Of a stretch of 64,000 nucleotides of DNA, positions 53,050-61,311 are shown one piece after another; the first letter of the stretch is position 1, and each line of letters starts with the position of its first letter. The notes under the pieces are model-generated. The model saw nothing but the letters and a program-made list of their open reading frames with translations, was not told where the DNA came from and made no database searches. The DNA is taken from assembly GCA_034421295.1 (NCBI GenBank), contig DAOUKM010000002.1, forward strand, positions 1-64,000, read 5' to 3'. The position numbers were made by a program, and so were the translations under genes. The stretch comes from CAUZIR01 sp034421295. Its GTDB lineage: Bacteria; Chloroflexota; Dehalococcoidia; Lucifugimonadales; UBA2962.

Positions 53050-55686
53050 CTAGCTTCCCACAGTGACAACTCTTGCTTTGCCGACATTCGCATACCGCCC
53101 GGGAGTGCATGTGAGTACGATCACCTGACAGTTTCTGCCCGCAGAGGCGATGGCGGCGCCCATGCTCTGGAGGCGTTGGGGGTCACTCCAGCCTAGAGCG
53201 TCATCGATCACTACGGGAGCGCCACCATCGCCGGGGCTGACTATGGCAGCGCATGCGAGTCGGCAAATGACCCCTAGCTGCTCGCGGGCCCCGGTGCTGA
53301 GTTGACTGACATCGAGCGTCGTTCCGTTGAGGGTACGCCGGGCAACCCGCAGGTCGTCGTCAACTTCCACGGAAAAAGTCGGGCCGAAGACTATACGCCC
53401 GAGCTGGTCGATGCGGCCCTTGAATGGCTCCACGTACCGCTGGCGGGCCCGCTGTCGATACTTGGCGAATGTCTTCCTTAGCAGGCTCGCAGCCTCCGCA
53501 CGAGCCCTTGTGCGCTCGTGTTCGCGTTCGATGCGGCGGAGACGGCCGACCGCCTCGTCGTACCGCTCGTGAAGGCCTTCCTCGCCCCGGATGGCTAGAC
53601 TGCCTCTGAGCTCTAGCCGTGCCTCATCATTTGACTGAAGTCGCTCCCTGGCGCGCTTTGTGGCCTGGCGGGCATTCTCCAGCAGTTCCTGCACGGAATC
53701 GGGGTCCGCTTCGTTGAGTCTTGCTTGAGCCTTCTCGAGACATCCGAGGGCCTCATTGACCCTCTCCTGGGCGAGTGACAGGTCTGCCGTCAGGTCTTCG
53801 TCCGTACGCTTTTCCCTTGCTGAGGCGAGCTCGGTGGCCGCGTCGTCGCGATTGTTTCTGGCCGCCTTGATCTTCTCGGCGAGGACACGCTCGTCGATCT
53901 GAGCCTGGTGGAACGCACCGGTAGCCCGCTTGGCGGCGGCGTCGCTCTCCTGGTGTGCGGACGTTCGATCATCGAGCAGTCGTTCCATCCCTTCGACGAC
54001 CCGCTTGGCCTCATCGAAGTCGGGTGGAAGGGCGGTGCCTTCCGGTCGCTCCCTTGGATAGGTGTCGACATGCCTTGACAGGCCTTCGATCTTGTCAAGG
54101 AGAATCTCGGGGGTGAGATCCCTCAGGTCCCGCCTGATGGACTCCGATGCCTCCTCCCTGTCGCGCTCCAGCTCCCGGCGCCGCTGCGCCACTTTTCGCG
54201 CCTCCTCAAGGTCCGCAACCCCTCCTTTCTCGCACAGGGCCCGCAAGGTTGCCGCGGTGGCGGTGCGCCGGTCTGAAAGCCCCCTCGATTCGGCCCCTGC
54301 GCGCACGTGAATCGTTACGAGCTCTGGCACGACCAGGACCGTACTGTCGTCCACGATGGTGCGCAGGACTTCCTTGGCGGTCAGCTCGACCTCATCGCCA
54401 TCGACCTGCAGTGCGATGTCGCTCAGGGCGGTTGCCTCCACGGAGGCGGCGCCCATGTCGGAGGCGGCTTTCGCACGCTCATGATCTATGTGGGCCTCCT
54501 GAATCTGACCGACAAGCTGGTCGTCGACGGCTGCCGATTCGAGGAAGTCTTCGACCTCTCTGAGGGTCTCAGCCGCCCTCAGGTATCGGCTGTAGCGTTC
54601 CCTGAGCTGTTCTAGCTCAATCTGCCGGCGCCGATAGTCGCGATCCTCCTGTGCCCGGCGGTAGTCGGACTCCGCAGACCTGAGTGCCCTGCTGGCGGCC
54701 TCGAGCTCAACGCTCGTCCTCTCCTGCTGACGAGTCGCCTCGCTGAGGACTGGCGCCGTATTTTGGGCCTCCTCCTCCAGGTCGGTGAGGGACTTACCCA
54801 GCGCAGCAGACTTACCAATCAATTCTTTGCGGCGATGCTGTTCCCTCGCGGCCTGGCCGCGTTCAGACTCAGCGGCCGTGTGAATGGTCGCTATGCGATC
54901 CACTTCTGCATCCAGCCTCTTTGCGGACTCCCACCGCTCCGACAACTCGGATTCGTGCCGCGTGCTTTGCTCCAGGGTTTCGCCAAGGCGGGCGGTATCG
55001 GCGACCAGCCTGCTCATTTCGGCCGTATCGCTCTCGATGCCGTCCAGTCTCTTGCTCAGATCGCCGACCTTGATCCGAGCCTCGTCCAAGCTCTTGTCCA
55101 GGTTCCTTAGCTCAACCCTCGGAAGGCCCGTTGGGGTCCAGTACCCTTCGTACTCCTGGTTGATGTGGTCCCACAGGGTGTCTTCGCTGTCGGTGGCCAG
55201 TTCTCCCCCCGCGGCTCGATCAAGGGCCATGCCCAGTGAGGGAATATCAAACTTGGGAAGCTCAAGTTCAGTTCCCTGGTCGACGCGCAGCGCTCGCCAG
55301 AGGTCCTCGTCGAGGGTCTCGGCAAGAATCTCCCCCAGCCGGTCGTGGGCCTCCCGTCCGGTGAGGCTCTCGCCGCTTGGTGCGCTGACCTCAAGGGTTG
55401 TGAACGGTTGGCGCAGCCACCGCTTCCGGTACACCAGCTCGTACCCTCCCGAGGACAGGGCGACCTCCACTTCAGGGCCCTCGTCGCGGTCGACGGGCTT
55501 TGTGGATGTCACCCTGGAGTTTCGGGACGTGTCCGGCAGGGAGATGGCCAGCTGAAGCGCTTCGGCGATGGATGTCTTGCCAGCCTCGTTTTGCCCCTCG
55601 ATGATCGTTACGCCGCTGGCGGCAAACTCGATCTCGCACTCGGCGACCCCGCGGTAATTGCGAAGGTACACCCGGCGCAGCCTCAT
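53050..55686 (-). CDS. SbcC/Rad50-like SMC-family ATPase
   Basis: An 878-residue ATPase of the Rad50/SbcC/YhaN kind. Walker A GQNEAGKTS (about residues 32-40) is at the N-terminus; signature LSTGAREQLG, Walker B PVVIDDALGWSDP and the end are in the last 100 residues. Between them lie long coiled coils (about 190-420 and 490-780), with no CxxC zinc hook in the middle, unlike true Rad50/SbcC. It overlaps the nuclease gene by ATGA and surely works with it in DNA-end processing or repair. The pair closely resembles one I recall as common in actinobacteria. It lies beside tRNA-Sec in a probable islet. Confidence 0.9.
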   Translation of the reverse strand: MRLRRVYLRNYRGVAECEIEFAASGVTIIEGQNEAGKTSIAEALQLAISLPDTSRNSRVTSTKPVDRDEGPEVEVALSSGGYELVYRKRWLRQPFTTLEVSAPSGESLTGREAHDRLGEILAETLDEDLWRALRVDQGTELELPKFDIPSLGMALDRAAGGELATDSEDTLWDHINQEYEGYWTPTGLPRVELRNLDKSLDEARIKVGDLSKRLDGIESDTAEMSRLVADTARLGETLEQSTRHESELSERWESAKRLDAEVDRIATIHTAAESERGQAAREQHRRKELIGKSAALGKSLTDLEEEAQNTAPVLSEATRQQERTSVELEAASRALRSAESDYRRAQEDRDYRRRQIELEQLRERYSRYLRAAETLREVEDFLESAAVDDQLVGQIQEAHIDHERAKAASDMGAASVEATALSDIALQVDGDEVELTAKEVLRTIVDDSTVLVVPELVTIHVRAGAESRGLSDRRTATAATLRALCEKGGVADLEEARKVAQRRRELERDREEASESIRRDLRDLTPEILLDKIEGLSRHVDTYPRERPEGTALPPDFDEAKRVVEGMERLLDDRTSAHQESDAAAKRATGAFHQAQIDERVLAEKIKAARNNRDDAATELASAREKRTDEDLTADLSLAQERVNEALGCLEKAQARLNEADPDSVQELLENARQATKRARERLQSNDEARLELRGSLAIRGEEGLHERYDEAVGRLRRIEREHERTRARAEAASLLRKTFAKYRQRARQRYVEPFKGRIDQLGRIVFGPTFSVEVDDDLRVARRTLNGTTLDVSQLSTGAREQLGVICRLACAAIVSPGDGGAPVVIDDALGWSDPQRLQSMGAAIASAGRNCQVIVLTCTPGRYANVGKARVVTVGS

Positions 55687-56813
55687 TTGCTTGAACCTGC
55701 GAGCCGATACAGGAGGGTCAGGGCGTCGCGCGCAGCGATCGCCTGATCCCCGGACTTGGCCGATTCGCGCAGTTCAAGCAGGGCATCGCGTGCAAAGCCC
55801 GTGAACCCGAAGCTGTGGAGGTCGGCCTCGTCGGGCACCACCACAAGGTCGCTTCGCCTCTCCCAAGTCTCCAGCGCTGCCAGCAGGTCTGTACCGTGCT
55901 CCAGTACATCATCCAGCCGCGCCTTCTGAGCCAGCGAAAGCTCGCCTACCATCGACAACCTGGCTATCGTGCGGTCTTTGCCCGGCAGCCCCGACAGCCA
56001 CTCTTCCAGTGCATCGATGTCCTCCCCGGAATTCAAATGCGATTCGTGGCGGACGAACTGCCAGGTACCCAGCTTCCGACTGATGACCTCCGCTTTGCGC
56101 TTATCGAGCTCGACGATCAGCACGTTCCCCGGGTCGGTCTCGGTATAGTCGGTGGGCTCTGGAGCTCCCGAGTACCAGACCCTTCCTGTAGTACCGACTT
56201 CAGTCGTCGAATGGCGGTCTCCAAGTGCAACGTAGTGGATCAGCCCCGACTCTATCTTCTCCTCCAGCGGCCCCGTAGAGATGAGCTTTGGATCGTCTGG
56301 ATTCGGTGACATCGAATCGACGGCGCCGTGCCCTGCCAGGATGCGGATGCAGTCGGTTGGCGAAAGCCCGTCGCACGCCCTGGCAACGAGATCCACGTTT
56401 GGGTGTTTGTTGGTCCACGGCGCGGCAACCAGCTCTACGCCGGGCGCCGCCTGCACAGGGTCGGGCCCTTCGAGCACGGTAACGTTGTCCGGCCGTCGGT
56501 CGGCGAAGGTCGATGAGCGGTAGATCGTGGAAGCGTCCAGGGGGTCGTGGTTGCCGGGCAGCAGGAAGAACGGGACCGTCGGCGACGCCGACATTTTCTC
56601 GAAGGCCCGGAGGAGCAGCTGTCTGCCTATCTGATTCGATTCGAACACGTCCCCGCAGACAAGTACGAATTCGCAGCCCTCTTGCTCGGCCAGTTGCCCG
56701 ATGCTCTCTATGACGTCAAGGCGTGCTGCGCTAAAGCGCGGCTGTGCCTCGGCGCTGAGATAATGCCGGGTCATCCCGATCTGCCAGTCGGCGGTGTGCA
56801 GGAACTTGACCAT
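55683..56813 (-). CDS. SbcD/Mre11-like metallophosphoesterase (DNA repair exonuclease family)
   Basis: A 376-residue calcineurin-like phosphoesterase. The metal motifs are HTADWQIG (motif I, where the usual His of DxH is Gln), CGDVFE, LPGNHD, AGHGAVD and ALGDRHS. Motif I Gln and GDRHS with a following GRVWYSGAPEPTDY are, from memory, characteristic of a DNA-repair exonuclease subfamily found in actinobacteria. ATG 56813 gives the canonical MVKFLHTADWQ start; ATG 56834 would add seven residues. It is the first gene of the pair with the Rad50-like ATPase. The 229-base gap to the next gene holds the right-hand repeat at 56955-56971. Confidence 0.88.
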   Translation of the reverse strand: MVKFLHTADWQIGMTRHYLSAEAQPRFSAARLDVIESIGQLAEQEGCEFVLVCGDVFESNQIGRQLLLRAFEKMSASPTVPFFLLPGNHDPLDASTIYRSSTFADRRPDNVTVLEGPDPVQAAPGVELVAAPWTNKHPNVDLVARACDGLSPTDCIRILAGHGAVDSMSPNPDDPKLISTGPLEEKIESGLIHYVALGDRHSTTEVGTTGRVWYSGAPEPTDYTETDPGNVLIVELDKRKAEVISRKLGTWQFVRHESHLNSGEDIDALEEWLSGLPGKDRTIARLSMVGELSLAQKARLDDVLEHGTDLLAALETWERRSDLVVVPDEADLHSFGFTGFARDALLELRESAKSGDQAIAARDALTLLYRLAGSSK

Positions 56814-56954
56814 TATTGGAGTGCAGGGCCTCATCCGAACCCGAAAGCCCGGCCCACTAGTCTACTTGTTCAGGGCGTTCGGGTAGATACACGCATCTCT
56901 GGCTGGCCGGTGGACTTTGCCAGTTGGACGGGCGCATGCCCCGGACCGGCGTTG

Positions 56955-56971
56955 CTCCCGCTCACGCCACC
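56955..56971 (+). repeat. Right direct repeat matching the tRNA-Sec 3' end
   Basis: CTCCCGCTCACGCCACC, identical to 52895-52911 except at the tenth base (A for C). It is in the same orientation, 4.06 kb away, on the far side of the Rad50/Mre11-like operon and outside any gene. The bases that follow (TGAC against GAC) are also similar. Confidence 0.55.
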
Positions 56972-57063
56972 TGACGGAGTCCGGACGCCGAGAGGTGAGG
57001 CCGCCCGCTTCTCGCTCAGGATGCGAAGCGCCCCTGCCGGAAGGCCCGGGACGCGGCGATGAG

Positions 57064-57888
57064 CTACTGGGCGATCACCCCGCCGTCTATCACGAGCTCC
57101 GCGCCCGTTACGTAGGAGGCTTCATCCGAGGCCAGGAACAGGATTCCCTCGGCGATCTCCTCCGGCTCTGCAAAGCGGCCCAGCGGGACCTGCGAGGTGC
57201 GGTCCGCATATAGCTCCGGGTCGGTGAACAGGGGCGTGGTCATGGGAGTCTTGGTAAAGCCCGGGTGTACGGAGTTGACCCGGATGCCCTCGCCCGCGTA
57301 CTGGATCGCCGCCGCCTTGGATATCTGCCGTATCGCTCCCTTTGCGGTCTGGTAGGACGTGACCGTGTTGGCCCCGACGATTCCATGGATCGAGGATATG
57401 TTGATAATCGAGCCGGCCCCGCGCCGCCTCATCTGAGGGATGGAGTGTTTCATGCCCAGTAGCGTGCCCCGCGCGTGGACGCGCAGCTCTCGCTCAAAGC
57501 CCTCGACCGTGGTGAACTCGACCTTGAGGGCCTCCTCGGCGCTGGAGGGCCCTGCGGGATCGGAAAAGTCGCCTCCGTAGTCGGGGATGCCGATGCCGGC
57601 GTTGTTTACGAGCACATCCAGCCCGCCCTCGTTTTCGGCGATCAGGCCAATGGCCGAGCGCCACAGGTCTTCGACCGTAACGTCCAGGTGGACATAGTGG
57701 GCCTCTCCGCCCGACTGGCGGATCTGCTCTGCGGTGCGCTCGCCCATCTCGTCGTCGATGTCGGCGATGTATACCGTGGCTCCCTCCCGGACAAAGGCCC
57801 AGGCGGCGGCGCCTCCGATCCCCCTGGTCTCGCCGATCAGACCGGTGGCAGCGCCCGTGATGATCGCCACTTTTCCCCTCAGTCGCAC
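57064..57888 (-). CDS. Short-chain dehydrogenase/reductase with an enlarged cofactor loop
   Basis: A 274-residue SDR. The catalytic triad is intact: NISSIHG (Ser), then YQTAK (Tyr and Lys). NNAGIG and the C-terminal EEIAEGILFLASDEASYVTGAELVIDGG are standard for classical SDRs. The cofactor loop, normally TGxxxGIG, reads TGAATGLIGETRGIGG, so about six residues are inserted. A second insert (about residues 115-135) follows NNAGIG. Acidic Asp after VYIAD suggests NAD preference. GTG start at 57888; divergent from the monooxygenase gene. Substrate unknown. Confidence 0.88.
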   Translation of the reverse strand: MRLRGKVAIITGAATGLIGETRGIGGAAAWAFVREGATVYIADIDDEMGERTAEQIRQSGGEAHYVHLDVTVEDLWRSAIGLIAENEGGLDVLVNNAGIGIPDYGGDFSDPAGPSSAEEALKVEFTTVEGFERELRVHARGTLLGMKHSIPQMRRRGAGSIINISSIHGIVGANTVTSYQTAKGAIRQISKAAAIQYAGEGIRVNSVHPGFTKTPMTTPLFTDPELYADRTSQVPLGRFAEPEEIAEGILFLASDEASYVTGAELVIDGGVIAQ

Positions 57889-57992
57889 CGGGCCAGCCTA
57901 TCGGTGTCGCCAATTTCGGTCAATGACCGAGCTTTCGGGCGGGCGGCCGCAGCGGTTAAGCTTTTGCCGGACAACATTTCCCGGAGCGGGCC

Positions 57993-59126
57993 TTGAAATT
58001 CGGATTGATGTACGAGACGCAGCGTCCTTCGGACGGCGGCGGGGTGGATGAGAAAGCCCTCATCGAGGAGACCCTGGAGCAGTGGGTGCTGGCCGACGAG
58101 TTCGGCTACGACTACATATGGCTGGTTGAGCACCACTTCCTCGATACCTTCTCGGTGTCGTCGAGTCCGGACATACTGTTCGGCGCCGCAAGCAGGCTCA
58201 CCAGTCGCATACGGCTGGGCTTCGGGGTGGTCGTCCTCCCCCAGCACCATCCGATTAGGGTCGCCGAGAAGGTGGCCATGGTCGACCAGCTATCGGACGG
58301 CAGGGTTGATTTCGGCACGGGAAGGGGGGGCGCGTACGAGCAGACGGGCTTTGAGGTCGATCCCAGGGATACAAGGTCCATGTGGGACGAGGCGATGCAG
58401 ATGATCCCCCGGATGTGGGGCGCCGAGGAGTTCTCCTGGGAGGGAAAGCACTGGCGGGTCCCTCCACGCAAGGTGATTCCTAAGCCGCTGCAAAAGCCCC
58501 ATCCACCCATATGGCTCGCCGGCATGCAGCCTTCCTCATACCGGATAGCGGCCGACAGGGGTCTGGGGATGCTCTCCCTGTCCACCGGGGCGCCGTCGGA
58601 GATGGCGCCCTACATCGCCGAGTACAAGGAGCGCATCAAGAGCGCTGACCCGCTGGGGGCCGTCGTCAACGATCAGTGGGCGCACCTGGCCGTTGCACAC
58701 TGCGGGGCCGACAGGGCGGAGGCGCAGGACCTGGCGGTGGGCGCCATGAAGTCATTCTTCGGGCCCGACCGTCCGTACACGCGGGGCCAGAGCGAGGTGT
58801 ACAGGCAGCTGGTAAGGGGCTGGGGCGGGATTCCGGACCACCTCGAGAACCAGTTCAAGTGGATCCTTGAGGAGGAGGCGGACGTCGGCGGGGGTGAGTT
58901 CTCGGTCGAGCGGTCCGCGTTCGATCAGTTCGACGCAGAGACCCTGTGCTCACGGGGCGTCGTGATAGCCGGGGACCCTGCGGCCTGCATCGAGGGCGTG
59001 AGGCGTCACCAGGAGGCGGGAGAGGACCAGGTGCTCTTGCTGATGCAGCTCGACACGATCCCGCACCAGAAGGTCATCTCGTCGATCAGGCTCTTCGCTG
59101 AGGAGGTGCTGCCGGCCTTCCGTTAA
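57993..59126 (+). CDS. Luciferase-like flavin monooxygenase
   Basis: A 377-residue member of the bacterial luciferase family, of the alkanal-monooxygenase-like branch with an EHHF motif (WLVEHHFLDTFS). Other signs: RIRLGFGVVVLPQHHPIRVAEK, SDGRVDFGTGRGGAYEQTGFEVD and HPPIWLAG. Reactions in this group use FMNH2 and oxygen on organic substrates. TTG start at 57993 gives the canonical KFGLMYE strand; a GGAG lies about 11 bases upstream. Its stop overlaps that of the SnoaL-like gene on the other strand by four bases. Confidence 0.87.
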   Translation: MKFGLMYETQRPSDGGGVDEKALIEETLEQWVLADEFGYDYIWLVEHHFLDTFSVSSSPDILFGAASRLTSRIRLGFGVVVLPQHHPIRVAEKVAMVDQLSDGRVDFGTGRGGAYEQTGFEVDPRDTRSMWDEAMQMIPRMWGAEEFSWEGKHWRVPPRKVIPKPLQKPHPPIWLAGMQPSSYRIAADRGLGMLSLSTGAPSEMAPYIAEYKERIKSADPLGAVVNDQWAHLAVAHCGADRAEAQDLAVGAMKSFFGPDRPYTRGQSEVYRQLVRGWGGIPDHLENQFKWILEEEADVGGGEFSVERSAFDQFDAETLCSRGVVIAGDPAACIEGVRRHQEAGEDQVLLLMQLDTIPHQKVISSIRLFAEEVLPAFR

Positions 59127-59596
59127 GGCGGCACCTCTCGGACCGTTCCCTCCGCCCGTCCATGTCCGCTCTCTCCGCCGACCCGCTCGATGATTCTCAG
59201 GACGGGTGAGTTATCGGCGTAGACCTGCCATTCGGCGATCAGGCCGCCCCGAACCACCGCGCGCCACGCGGCGGGCACATCCCACCTGCCTTCCTCCCTG
59301 AGGACGCCGTCGGGCGCGTACGTGCCCCCGGCGCGCCCGAGGAGCGCCACCACGTTACCGCCGGTGAGGGTCCGCTCCACCTCAACGGCGTAGTCGGGGA
59401 ACATCGAAAGGTATCGCGCCCAGCTCTCCCGCATCCGCTCCCTGCCGGAGCGCTCTTCCCCGAGGGAATCGACGAACAGGTGGTCGTCGGTCATCAGCTC
59501 TGCGATCGCGTCGGGAGAGCGCCGGTTGATCCGGTCGACGAACTCCAGCGCGACCTCGAGAGGGGTACGCTCGCTTTGGCGTTCTGCCGCTATCAA
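59123..59596 (-). CDS. SnoaL-like (NTF2-fold) protein
   Basis: A 157-residue single-domain protein of the SnoaL/NTF2-like family, an alpha+beta cone fold used by isomerases, cyclases and many uncharacterised proteins. VALEFVDRINRRSPDAIAELMTDDHLFVDSLG at the front and SWARYLSMFPDYAVEVERTL are typical. No catalytic residues can be assigned with certainty. TTG is the likely start at 59596, in a gap of 80 bases to the divergent D-aminoacylase-like gene. The last 15 residues are Gly/Arg-rich. Confidence 0.8.
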   Translation of the reverse strand: MIAAERQSERTPLEVALEFVDRINRRSPDAIAELMTDDHLFVDSLGEERSGRERMRESWARYLSMFPDYAVEVERTLTGGNVVALLGRAGGTYAPDGVLREEGRWDVPAAWRAVVRGGLIAEWQVYADNSPVLRIIERVGGESGHGRAEGTVREVPP

Positions 59597-59676
59597 AAGC
59601 CCCCTTTGGCGGTCAGGGCCCCGGGGCCTTCCGGGGACAGAGAGAGTGCCGCCAGGTAGGGTGTAATGTACCAGCC

Positions 59677-61263
59677 ATGCTCGATGTTGTGATCGCCGGG
59701 GGGACAGTGGCTGACGGGACCGGGCGATCGGGATTTCCGGCCGATATCGGCGTCTCGGGGGGTCGCATCGTCGCCGTCGGCGACCTGGCGGAGACGCAGG
59801 CCGGGCGCCGGATCGACGCGACCGGCATGACCGTCTCGCCGGGTTTCATCGACACCCACACCCACTCGGAAGGTGACCTGCTCACCGACCCGCAGCATGC
59901 CTACGGCATCTGCCAGGGGATCACCACCGAGCTTCTGGGGATAGACGGGATGTCCTACGCGCCGCTCTCTTCCGTTAACTACCGCGCGTACCGGCGCTGG
60001 CTCAGCGGCCTGCTCGGCCATCCCCCGGAGGATCTGGACATGAGCACGGTCGCCGCGTTTAAGGGCCACTATGATCGCAGGGTGGCCGTGAACACGGCCT
60101 ATCTCGTGCCGGCGGCAACCGTTCGGCTCGAGGCGGTCGGCTTTCGCGACGTGCCGCTCTCGGGCGAGTCGATGGCTGCCGCACGGCGGCTGGTCGCAGA
60201 GGGCCTCGGGCATGGAGCCGTGGGGCTTTCGATGGGCAGTGCGTACTATCCGGGCCCGTGGTTCACCACCGATGAACTGGTCGAGCTCTGCGAGGTCGTT
60301 GCCGATCACGGCGCGGTCTTCATGTGCGAGCCGCGCCGCGCCAACCCGGAGAGGGCCTTTGCCGGAGGAGGTGTGGACGAGGCCATCGAGATCGCAAGGC
60401 GATCTGGCGCAAAGCTCCACCTTGCGCACTTTCGCACCTCGGCCGAAGACGCCGGACGAGTGGACGCGCTGATGGAGCCGGTGGACCGTGCAAAGGCGCT
60501 CGGGGTCGACATCACGCTCGACATCTACCCGTATCCGACCGGCTCGTCGATACCGGTCAGCTTCCTCCCGGCCTGGGCCCAGGAGGGCGGTCCTGACGAG
60601 ATCCTGGGTCGCCTGAGGGACGCGGCGCTCAGGGACAGGATCGTGGAGCACATCGAGGGAGGATCGGAAATGCCCGCGGTGCTCGAGGACGGGGTGCTCA
60701 CGTTCGTCCGCGGCGCTCCCGACCTGGAGGGACTGACCTTCGCCGATGTGGCCGCGCTGCGGGGCCGATCACCCGCCCGCGCGATCTGCGACCTGCTTGT
60801 CGAGACCGACCTGGCTATCGGCTGGCTGGTCGCCCCGCCCCGCAGCGCCGGGCTCTGGCGACAGGTGAGCCGCGACTGCATGGCCCTGCTGGCCCGGGAG
60901 GACTACATGGTCTGCTCCGATCACACGCCCGCGGGCTCGATGCCCCATCCCCGGTGCTACGGCGCCTTCCCGCGCATCCTGGGCCGGCTGCGGCGCCGGT
61001 TCGGCGATCTGACGGTGGAGCAGGTCATCCACCGCATGACCGCCCGCCCGGCCCGGCGCTTCGGCCTTACGGACAGGGGTGTAATCCGCCGGGGCGCCCA
61101 TGCGGACCTTGTCGTCTTCGATCAGGACCTGGTCATAGACACCGCAACGTATGACGACCCCCGCCAGCGCCCGGTCGGCATTCCGCACGTGGTCGTTAAC
61201 GGCGAGCTTGCCGTTGAGGCCGGCCGGCCGACGGGCGTGCTGGCCGGCAGGGCCGTGCCCTAG
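59677..61263 (+). CDS. D-aminoacylase / N-acyl-D-amino-acid deacylase family amidohydrolase
   Basis: A 528-residue amidohydrolase of the D-aminoacylase family. The N-terminal strand DVVIAGGTVADGTG, metal HxH in DTHTHSEG, HLAHFR, the CSDHTPAG with the late Asp, and the diagnostic HPRCYGAFPRILG are present. The Cys ligand of the well-studied D-aminoacylase (GNCG after GVTT) is replaced: GITTELLGIDGMS. So the metal site differs, as in many related proteins. It likely hydrolyses N-acyl-D-amino acids or related cyclic amides. It lies in a cluster of monooxygenases and amidohydrolases, suggesting use of organic nitrogen compounds. Confidence 0.87.
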   Translation: MLDVVIAGGTVADGTGRSGFPADIGVSGGRIVAVGDLAETQAGRRIDATGMTVSPGFIDTHTHSEGDLLTDPQHAYGICQGITTELLGIDGMSYAPLSSVNYRAYRRWLSGLLGHPPEDLDMSTVAAFKGHYDRRVAVNTAYLVPAATVRLEAVGFRDVPLSGESMAAARRLVAEGLGHGAVGLSMGSAYYPGPWFTTDELVELCEVVADHGAVFMCEPRRANPERAFAGGGVDEAIEIARRSGAKLHLAHFRTSAEDAGRVDALMEPVDRAKALGVDITLDIYPYPTGSSIPVSFLPAWAQEGGPDEILGRLRDAALRDRIVEHIEGGSEMPAVLEDGVLTFVRGAPDLEGLTFADVAALRGRSPARAICDLLVETDLAIGWLVAPPRSAGLWRQVSRDCMALLAREDYMVCSDHTPAGSMPHPRCYGAFPRILGRLRRRFGDLTVEQVIHRMTARPARRFGLTDRGVIRRGAHADLVVFDQDLVIDTATYDDPRQRPVGIPHVVVNGELAVEAGRPTGVLAGRAVP

Positions 61264-61311
61264 CGGTCCTTAGACGCCTGCTGCCGCGAGCGCCGGAGAC
61301 GTGCCCGGGTG

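Larger units (their letters stand above)
52912..56971. mobile_element. Putative genomic islet integrated at selC (Rad50/Mre11-like module)
   Basis: The interval between the tRNA-Sec 3' end and its imperfect direct repeat at 56955-56971 contains only the two-gene SbcC/Rad50-like and SbcD/Mre11-like operon with its flanks. By eye the segment is a little less GC-rich than its neighbours (spot check: 36 of 60 bases GC at 54541-54600 against 40 of 60 at 57061-57120); this was not computed over the whole region. No integrase gene is present, so if it was mobile it is now a remnant or relied on an integrase elsewhere. Confidence 0.4.
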
